Shown here: positions 62,153-64,000 of the stretch, piece by piece
Numbering within the stretch: position 1 is the first letter of the stretch
How the letters are laid out: each line of letters opens with the position of its first letter
Assembly (NCBI RefSeq): GCF_004762095.1
Contig: NZ_SIJH01000016.1
Span: 1 to 64,000, forward strand
Source of the DNA: Tabrizicola caldifontis
GTDB lineage: Bacteria; Pseudomonadota; Alphaproteobacteria; Rhodobacterales; Rhodobacteraceae
Reading direction: 5' to 3'
DNA length: 64,000 nt
Position numbers and translations under genes: made by a program
Notes under the pieces: model-generated
Told to the model about the DNA's origin: nothing
Seen by the model: the letters and a program-made list of their open reading frames with translations, nothing else
Database searches by the model: none

Positions 62153-64000
62153 ATGAACAAGGCAATCACCGACGGGCTGGTCCTGATGCCGCCGCCGTTC
62201 TCGGCCGGGCTGAACCTGTGGTCGCGCGAGGACGGGACGCCCGGATCGGCGTCGTATCAGGGCCAGCCAAACGCAGCGCTGGTAACGAATGACCAGGATT
62301 TCGCGGGCTGTCTGGAATTGCAGAAGACCGAAGCAACGCAGCGGCTGCGCAGCTTTGCCCACACGCCGATCCAGCCGGGTCTGTATCTGCGTGTCTCGGC
62401 GCGTGTCAAGGCGGTGTCGGGGAACCTGCCTTCGGTGCGCATCGCCGCCTGGGCGGGGGATGTGAACGGGCAGAATGTGGCGACTGTCGTGCAGGAGGGA
62501 TCCTCGGTCGCGCTGACAGGCTATGGCGAGGTTGTGACGGTCAGCGCGATCATCTCTCCGGCCAGGCGGACGGGCGTGGATCTGGCATGGACCACCCAGG
62601 TTGCATATGCCCATGTCGGGCTGGATCTGACCGGGCCGAACGGCGGGGTGGTGCGGATCGACGATCTGGTGGTCGAGGATGTGACGAACATCTTCATCCG
62701 CAAGCTGATGGACTGGGTCGATGTGCGCGACTACGGCGCGCTGGGCAACGGGACAGCGAATGACAGCGCGGCCTTCCTGGCTGCCGATGCAGATGCGCAG
62801 GGACGGGCGATCCTGGTGCCTTCGGGTGTATTCCGGTTGAACAGCAACGTCACGATCAAAGGCCGGATCCGGTTCGAGGGAACGGTGTCGATGCCGTCGA
62901 ACCGTCGGCTGGTCCTGACGCGGAATTACGACCTGGACACCTACAGCCAGGCCTTCGGGTCCGAGGTCGAGGGGTTCCGCCGCGCGATGCAGGCGCTGTT
63001 CTACTTCACCGACCATGTGACACTTGACCTGTCCGGGCGCCGGGTCGATCTGACCGAACCGCTGGACGTTGCAGCAGTGGCGGGGCTGACCAACTTCAGC
63101 ACCCGCAGGGTGGTGCGCAACGGGTCGCTGAATGCCGTTCCCGGGCCGGGGTGGCAGACAGAGGAATTCACGTCGGTCGCGACCTATTCGCCGGCGAACA
63201 ACCTGGTCCTGACCGGTGTGGCGAACGTCGCCAGCATCCCTGTCGGTTCGCTGGTGATCGGAACGGGCGTCGGGCGAGAGGTCTATGTGCGGTCGAAGAA
63301 CGTGGCCGCGGGAACGATCGAGCTGAGCCAGCCCCTGTGGGGCGCAGCGGGGACGCGGCCCTACACCTTCCGCCGGTTCAAGTACATGCTGGATTTCAGC
63401 GGCTTCGATCTGTTGTCCCGCTTTGAACTGGAGGATATCGAGTTCTTCGGGCAGGGGGTCTGTTCGGGGGTCATGCTGCCGGTGACCGGGGCGACCATGC
63501 GCTTCGTGTCGTGCAGCTTCAACCGGCCGCGGGATCGCGGAATCACCTCGATCGGCACGGGCTGTCAGGGCATGTTCGTGGACATGTGCCAGTTCCTTTC
63601 GAACGAACAGGCACTGAACGCGGTGGACCGGACCACGATCGCGCTGAACATCAATGCGAACGATACCAAGCTGCGCAACAATCGCGTGGTGCGGTTCGCG
63701 CACTTCGCGGTTGTGAACGGCACGGGCCATCTGATCCATGCCAACCACTTTTTCCAGGGCGACGAGAATCCCGCCGGCCTGCGCCGTGCCGGACTGATCT
63801 TCACGCAGACCAATGTCTCGACAGTGGTGACGGGCAACTACATCGACAACTGCTTCATCGAATGGGGCAACGAGCATGATTCGGCGCCCGAATGGGATGG
63901 CGAGTTCTCGTTCGGCGGGCTGAACATCGTGGGCAACGTGTTCATCGCGTCGAACACCAGCAGTTCCTTTCGCTGGCTGGTGGTGCGTCCCTACGGGCCG
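62153..64000 (+). CDS. Right-handed beta-helix (pectate-lyase-3/GH28-like) protein, 3' incomplete
   Basis: At least 616 codons run to the window edge without a stop. The N-terminal part (about 1-180, LMPPPFSAGLNLWSREDGTP and LRVSARVKAVSGNLPSVRIA) is a beta-sandwich-like carbohydrate-binding type region. WVDVRDYGALGNGTANDSAAF (near 189) is the classic entry to the pectate-lyase-3 beta-helix, followed by Gly/Asn-rich repeats. Such proteins act on or bind polysaccharide (exopolysaccharide modification, tail-spike-like folds). No signal peptide is visible. The ATG 62153 follows AGGGAATTCTCAG. Confidence 0.8.
   Translation, partial: MNKAITDGLVLMPPPFSAGLNLWSREDGTPGSASYQGQPNAALVTNDQDFAGCLELQKTEATQRLRSFAHTPIQPGLYLRVSARVKAVSGNLPSVRIAAWAGDVNGQNVATVVQEGSSVALTGYGEVVTVSAIISPARRTGVDLAWTTQVAYAHVGLDLTGPNGGVVRIDDLVVEDVTNIFIRKLMDWVDVRDYGALGNGTANDSAAFLAADADAQGRAILVPSGVFRLNSNVTIKGRIRFEGTVSMPSNRRLVLTRNYDLDTYSQAFGSEVEGFRRAMQALFYFTDHVTLDLSGRRVDLTEPLDVAAVAGLTNFSTRRVVRNGSLNAVPGPGWQTEEFTSVATYSPANNLVLTGVANVASIPVGSLVIGTGVGREVYVRSKNVAAGTIELSQPLWGAAGTRPYTFRRFKYMLDFSGFDLLSRFELEDIEFFGQGVCSGVMLPVTGATMRFVSCSFNRPRDRGITSIGTGCQGMFVDMCQFLSNEQALNAVDRTTIALNINANDTKLRNNRVVRFAHFAVVNGTGHLIHANHFFQGDENPAGLRRAGLIFTQTNVSTVVTGNYIDNCFIEWGNEHDSAPEWDGEFSFGGLNIVGNVFIASNTSSSFRWLVVRPYGP

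Noticed and set aside
62087-63877. 596-codon minus-strand open frame opposite the beta-helix gene
   Set aside because: The + strand frame has recognisable pectate-lyase-3 features; the minus frame is Arg/Gln/His-rich without motifs.

Overview
The window is a high-GC chromosomal segment from an alphaproteobacterium, most likely Rhodobacteraceae (Paracoccus/Rhodobacter-like). This is inferred from the families present and their order: a ChvI-ChvG-HprK-RapZ-EIIA-HPr regulatory operon beside pckA, a def-def-def-fmt cluster, methylsuccinyl-CoA dehydrogenase of the ethylmalonyl-CoA pathway, a class I lysyl-tRNA synthetase, a DUF6473 gene and the rpoZ-rsh-pdxJ-acpS-lepB-rnc-era-recO block. No tRNA, rRNA or CRISPR array was seen.

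Bases 1-13200 form an accessory nitrogen/C1 island. It opens with the end of an IS3-family element abutting the severed 3' end of an Amt-like gene. A 56-residue membrane protein and a complete but divergent Amt-like transporter follow; this transporter appears to lack both pore histidines. Next come an APC permease and a dimethylamine monooxygenase operon (dmmDABC order: GcvT-like protein, small Cys-rich subunit, PDR-type reductase, DUF3445 heme oxygenase subunit). A GlxA-type AraC regulator overlaps the end of the operon. A divergent EamA transporter, a 789-residue DUF1989-GcvT fusion and a group 2 truncated hemoglobin complete it. Together they suggest uptake and oxidative N-demethylation of methylated amines, with one-carbon units passed to folate.

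Bases 13169-26600 are mostly envelope and housekeeping genes: a glycosyltransferase, lytic transglycosylase, cobD, L,D-transpeptidase, PatB-type lyase, three tandem peptide deformylase homologues plus fmt (the third lacks catalytic residues), a TetR gene with a palindromic operator, TRIC channel, rnhA, ispH, YqaA and NYN genes.

Bases 26700-36400 are a core block (folK, rpoZ, rsh, pdxJ, acpS, lepB, rnc, era, DUF1491, recO), all on the + strand. Bases 36450-41850 show local gene decay: a nonsense- and frameshift-damaged NAD-dependent epimerase and a one-base frameshifted TauE/SafE gene flank mcd.

Bases 41890-49200 hold pckA divergent from chvI-chvG-hprK-rapZ-EIIA(Man)-HPr-acyltransferase. The shared 357-bp intergenic region carries a 20-nt-period direct repeat and a perfect 10-bp inverted repeat. 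Bases 49500-64000 contain ettA, nadD, dacB, an orphan ParA, a cold-shock gene, a receiver-like protein, an aldolase, DUF6473, hbd, a TerB-like gene, class I lysS, CHAD, DUF4864 and an incomplete beta-helix (pectate-lyase-like) gene running off the right edge.
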